From Acidobacteriaceae bacterium (GTDB lineage Bacteria; Acidobacteriota; Terriglobia; Terriglobales; Acidobacteriaceae): 17,025 bases of DNA. The translations under genes were made by a program, and so were the position numbers. Below the pieces are notes generated by a model. The model ran no database searches. It was not told where the DNA came from and worked only from the letters and a program-made list of their open reading frames with translations. Position 1 is the stretch's first letter. Each line of letters starts with the position of its first letter. The stretch lies in contig JASHYS010000370.1 in the NCBI GenBank assembly GCA_030042915.1, positions 1-17,025 of the forward strand. The letters are read 5' to 3'. This document shows positions 14,683-17,025 of this stretch, piece after piece.

Positions 14683-16470
14683 CTACCAGAAGTAAATATT
14701 GAGCGCGAGAAAAACTGCGATGGCCACGACAGTCCAGAACCACTCATTTTGATAGAAGGGCACCGGCTCCTCCGTAGGCAGTCTGGTCGCGCCGTAAACC
14801 AGCCCGTCGAGCTCTGCCAAAGGCCGTGCCTTTCCAAAGAGGCTCACGATAAGCGTCACGATCATGCTCACTATCACCGACCACAGCGCCCGGTACATGT
14901 TCTCGGCCATGGCTTTGGCGTCCGTCGACAGCGCCACGTAGCGCAATGCCGACGGATTGATGTAAACCCAGGCCCACAGCCCGATCGAAGTGAGGGTTCC
15001 GATAAGCAGACCCCAGAAACCTCCTGCTCTGGTGGCGCGCTTCCAGAACATCCCCATCAGCACCACACCCAGCAGCGGCGAAATGAAGAAACTGAACAGC
15101 GCCTGCACGTAGTCCATGATGCCCTGCGCATTCATCACCAGATAGGCCGTCCCAATGGAGACGATGACGCCGAGAATCGTGGCCCAGCGGCCCACGCTCA
15201 CGTAATGCTCGTCGCGCGCGTTCTTCACAATCAGCGGCTGATAGATGTCATAGGTCCACACGGCCGAAAAAGCGCTCACGTTGCCCGCCATGCCGCTCAT
15301 AAATCCGGCAATGAGCGCAGTAATGCCCAGGCCCAGCAGGCCCGGCGCAAGATATCGAACCATCATCAGCGGCAGCACTTCGTTGTAGCTGTGCAATCCC
15401 GAGCCAGGAGCCACCAGATTCTGCCCCACCAGGTGCATCAGGCTGCCGTCGGAATTCTGCAGCACCACCAGTCCCAGCAGCCCAGGCAGAATCACGATGA
15501 ACGGCACCGCCATTTTGAAAAACGAGCCGATCACCGGCGCCAGTCGCGCCGAGCGCAGGCTGTTGGCGGCCAAGACCCGTTGCACCACGAGAAAGTCCGT
15601 GGTCCAATACCCGCAGCTGATGGCGAAGCCCAGACCGAAAACGATTCCCGTCCAGTGAATTCCCATGGGATTGTCGGCAAAGTGGCCCAGGCTGCGCCAC
15701 AGGTGCGTGTAATCGCCAGTGGGCGTCGCGCCTGATGCGATATTGGCCGCCAGCCGCGCCTTGAATCCGTTCCAGCCGCCTGTCTCCACCAGTCCCAGAA
15801 TCGGTACCAGCAGCGCACCGCCCCAGATCAGCATGAATTGCAGCACTTCATTGAAGATGGCAGAACGCAGCCCGCCCAGCGCCACGTACACGGCCACGGC
15901 AAGCGAGGAGACGATGATGGAAAAATTCAGGTCCCAGCCCAGCACCACCTTCATCACCTCAGCCATGGCAAACATGTTCACCCCGCTCATGAGCACGGTC
16001 ATGAAGGCAAATGAGCACGCAGCCACCACGCGCGCCCCCTCGCCATAGCGGAGCTTCAAGTAACCGGGGACGGAGTGCGTTTTGCACACGTAGTAGAACG
16101 GCATCATCACCATGCCCAAAAAGAGCATGGCGGGAATCGCGCCCACCCAATACCAATGCGTGGCCAGGATCCCGTATTGGTACGCCGCGCCCGCCCAGCC
16201 CATCAGCTCCAGCGACCCCAGGTTGGCGCTCACAAAACTCAATCCCGCGATCCACGCCGTCATCTCGCGGCCGGCCATAAAAAAATCTTCGCTGGTATTG
16301 GATTGGCGCTTCAGGTAGAAGCCGATCCACAGAACCATAGCGAAGTAAAGCGTGATGATGAAAATGTCGAGCGATCGCAGACGCACGAGTGGCTCAGCGC
16401 TGAGAGCAAGCAGGGCCGGCCATGAGTGTGGCGAGCCGGCGGCGATGGTCATTGGGAGCAACCCGTTCAT
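14683..16470 (-). CDS. Sodium:solute symporter, SLC5 family (probable sugar transporter)
   Basis: This codes for 595 residues with about 13-15 membrane helices. ATG 16470 has a GAGGGA stretch 5 bases upstream. Family marks are LDIFIITLYFAMVLWIGFY in the first core helix, SEDFFMAGREMTAWIAGLSF, ANLGSLELMGWAG, THSVPGYLKLRYG, ALGGLRSAIFNEVLQFML, and FMSGMAGNVSAFSAVWTYDI near the sixth to ninth core helices. These are typical of the sugar-type (SGLT-like) branch, which uses the sodium gradient to import a solute across the inner membrane. A C-terminal helix (VVAIAVFLALNIYFW) ends the protein. It is the first gene of a unit with a small membrane protein and a sugar isomerase, which supports a sugar as substrate (inference). 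A promoter and palindromes lie directly upstream. Confidence 0.93.
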   Translation of the reverse strand: MNGLLPMTIAAGSPHSWPALLALSAEPLVRLRSLDIFIITLYFAMVLWIGFYLKRQSNTSEDFFMAGREMTAWIAGLSFVSANLGSLELMGWAGAAYQYGILATHWYWVGAIPAMLFLGMVMMPFYYVCKTHSVPGYLKLRYGEGARVVAACSFAFMTVLMSGVNMFAMAEVMKVVLGWDLNFSIIVSSLAVAVYVALGGLRSAIFNEVLQFMLIWGGALLVPILGLVETGGWNGFKARLAANIASGATPTGDYTHLWRSLGHFADNPMGIHWTGIVFGLGFAISCGYWTTDFLVVQRVLAANSLRSARLAPVIGSFFKMAVPFIVILPGLLGLVVLQNSDGSLMHLVGQNLVAPGSGLHSYNEVLPLMMVRYLAPGLLGLGITALIAGFMSGMAGNVSAFSAVWTYDIYQPLIVKNARDEHYVSVGRWATILGVIVSIGTAYLVMNAQGIMDYVQALFSFFISPLLGVVLMGMFWKRATRAGGFWGLLIGTLTSIGLWAWVYINPSALRYVALSTDAKAMAENMYRALWSVIVSMIVTLIVSLFGKARPLAELDGLVYGATRLPTEEPVPFYQNEWFWTVVAIAVFLALNIYFW

Positions 16471-16524
16471 AACGGTCCCTCAATCAACGCAAATGCGTCC
16501 GATTTGTTGTGGATACGTTCGCAC

Positions 16525-16546
16525 TTAAGTAAATTGCTTTACTCAA
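16525..16546. promoter_or_regulatory. Palindromic operator overlapping the symporter promoter
   Basis: TTAAGTAAA (16525-16533), four spacer bases TTGC, and TTTACTCAA (16538-16546) form an inverted repeat with 8 of 9 pairs. It covers the spacer and -10 box of the promoter read on the minus strand, so a bound protein would block transcription of the symporter unit. The half-site resembles operators of ROK-type sugar repressors in spirit, but no regulator gene is in the window and the family is not established. Confidence 0.65.
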
Positions 16547-16557
16547 CTGCTTGTCAA
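16528..16557 (-). promoter_or_regulatory. Sigma70-type promoter of the symporter operon
   Basis: On the minus strand TTGACA (plus coordinates 16552-16557) is a perfect -35 box. TTTACT (16528-16533) follows after 18 bases as a -10 box with 4 of 6 consensus bases. The distance to the start codon at 16470 leaves a leader of about 50 bases, which fits the Shine-Dalgarno placement. The weak -10 box inside a palindrome suits a regulated promoter. Confidence 0.6.
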
Positions 16558-16573
16558 GCGGGAATGCAGAGAC

Positions 16574-16599
16574 GGCAGTGGGTCAATTGACCTACTGCC
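16574..16599. promoter_or_regulatory. 26-bp near-perfect palindrome upstream of the symporter promoter
   Basis: The core GGTCAATTGACC (16581-16592) is a perfect 12-bp palindrome. It extends outward to GGCAGT on the left and ACTGCC on the right, with one mismatched pair in 13. It lies 16 bases upstream of the -35 box and 69 bases after the stop codon of the preceding gene. No T-run follows on either side, and the symmetry has no loop, which favours a protein-binding site over a terminator. Its centre is 51 bases from the centre of the operator at 16525-16546, about five helical turns. Confidence 0.65.
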
Positions 16600-16668
16600 A
16601 GAAGAGCCCCCAATTCATGCCCTAGTCTTGCCAGCATCCTCGAGCCGCTGGTCCCTGCCAACCACGAT

Positions 16669-17025
16669 TTACCGCGTACCAACCAGCTGGCGGTGAGTGC
16701 TTTGGTCGTGGTTGTGCGGCTTGTCGCGAAGAAATCCTTCGCCTTTGGTGAGCCACGCGACCCCGAATGAGGCCAGCGCCAGAGTCTCGCACCAGAACAA
16801 CCAATGACTGGTGTGACGCCGTTCAACCACCGATCTCACCGTGAAAGTAACCAGCAGAATCATGCAGGCCACCATAATAAGGCCGCAGGCTCCGTAGATG
16901 CGGTTTCTGTCGCGCTTGCGGTGTGTCTTGGGCCTTTCGGGCGAAGACCTGCGAAAGAGGAAGAGGCAGATGTAAGCAAGGATAAGAAACATGAGCGCAG
17001 CGAAGACGGTGTGGATCACGCCAAA
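16669..17025 (-). CDS. Membrane protein of unknown function, C-terminal part (5' end outside window)
   Basis: The frame is open from the window end to TAA at 16669-16671, 118 residues shown. It continues upstream without a clear start: GTG at 17017-17019 exists, but FG precedes it in frame and no Shine-Dalgarno can be judged. Three hydrophobic helices are visible: IHTVFAALMFLILAYICLFL, IYGACGLIMVACMILLVTFT and ETLALASFGVAWLTKG; a basic loop (ERPKTHRKRDRNR) separates the first two. The last motif with glutamate followed by FGVAWLTKG recalls small integral membrane proteins of unknown function. The tail is polar (HNHDQSTHRQ). It shares its direction with the symporter unit but is separated by 198 bases containing the symporter promoter. 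Confidence 0.72.
   Translation of the reverse strand, partial: FGVIHTVFAALMFLILAYICLFLFRRSSPERPKTHRKRDRNRIYGACGLIMVACMILLVTFTVRSVVERRHTSHWLFWCETLALASFGVAWLTKGEGFLRDKPHNHDQSTHRQLVGTR

Noticed and set aside
14605..15735. Plus-strand frame of 376 codons opposite the symporter gene
   Set aside because: Its product is very rich in His, Gln and Arg, as expected from reading a membrane protein gene backwards, and no start signal is visible.
16574..16599. Intrinsic terminator for the upstream membrane protein gene
   Set aside because: The palindrome has no loop and no T-run follows it in the direction of transcription, so an operator is more likely.

Overview
The window looks like chromosomal DNA of a soil-type acidobacterium (class Terriglobia). 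This is an inference. It rests on high GC content, Shine-Dalgarno starts, the mix of genes (DUF885 protein, secreted TPR protein, phosphoketolase with acetate kinase, lone heme A synthase, SLC5 symporter with a fucose-isomerase-type enzyme), and short GC-rich palindromic elements in most gaps between genes. There are ten protein-coding genes, two cut by the window ends. I saw no rRNA, tRNA, CRISPR array, insertion sequence or prophage.

Layout. Plus strand, 1-12799: the C-terminal end of a DUF885 protein; a secreted protein of unknown function (711-1955); proC, the last step of proline synthesis (2217-3071); a 1106-residue exported protein with a TPR-like array of exact 150-bp period (3363-6683); a membrane acyltransferase (6725-7777); phosphoketolase (7935-10322) followed by acetate kinase (10448-11659); and heme A synthase (11840-12799). 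Minus strand, 12883-17025: read from its promoter near 16550, a three-gene sugar unit of an SLC5 sodium:solute symporter, a 71-residue two-helix membrane protein and an L-fucose/L-arabinose isomerase-type enzyme. The 3' part of another membrane protein gene lies upstream of it.

How the genes fit together. Phosphoketolase splits xylulose-5-phosphate or fructose-6-phosphate to acetyl phosphate, and acetate kinase turns that into acetate and ATP, so the pair forms a complete phosphoketolase branch without phosphotransacetylase. The symporter unit would import a sugar with sodium and isomerise it; no kinase or aldolase is present to fix which sugar. Its promoter is overlaid by one palindrome, and a second 26-bp near-perfect palindrome lies just upstream, suggesting repression plus a second control.

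Most unusual features: the two palindromes before the symporter gene; the small membrane protein between symporter and isomerase; the indel-free TPR array; a two-copy palindromic element placed before proC and before ctaA; a heptamer repeat that supplies the isomerase stop codon; and long inverted repeats between the phosphoketolase and acetate kinase genes. I found no clearly novel multi-gene system. The symporter/small-protein/isomerase unit is the best candidate for undescribed biology.
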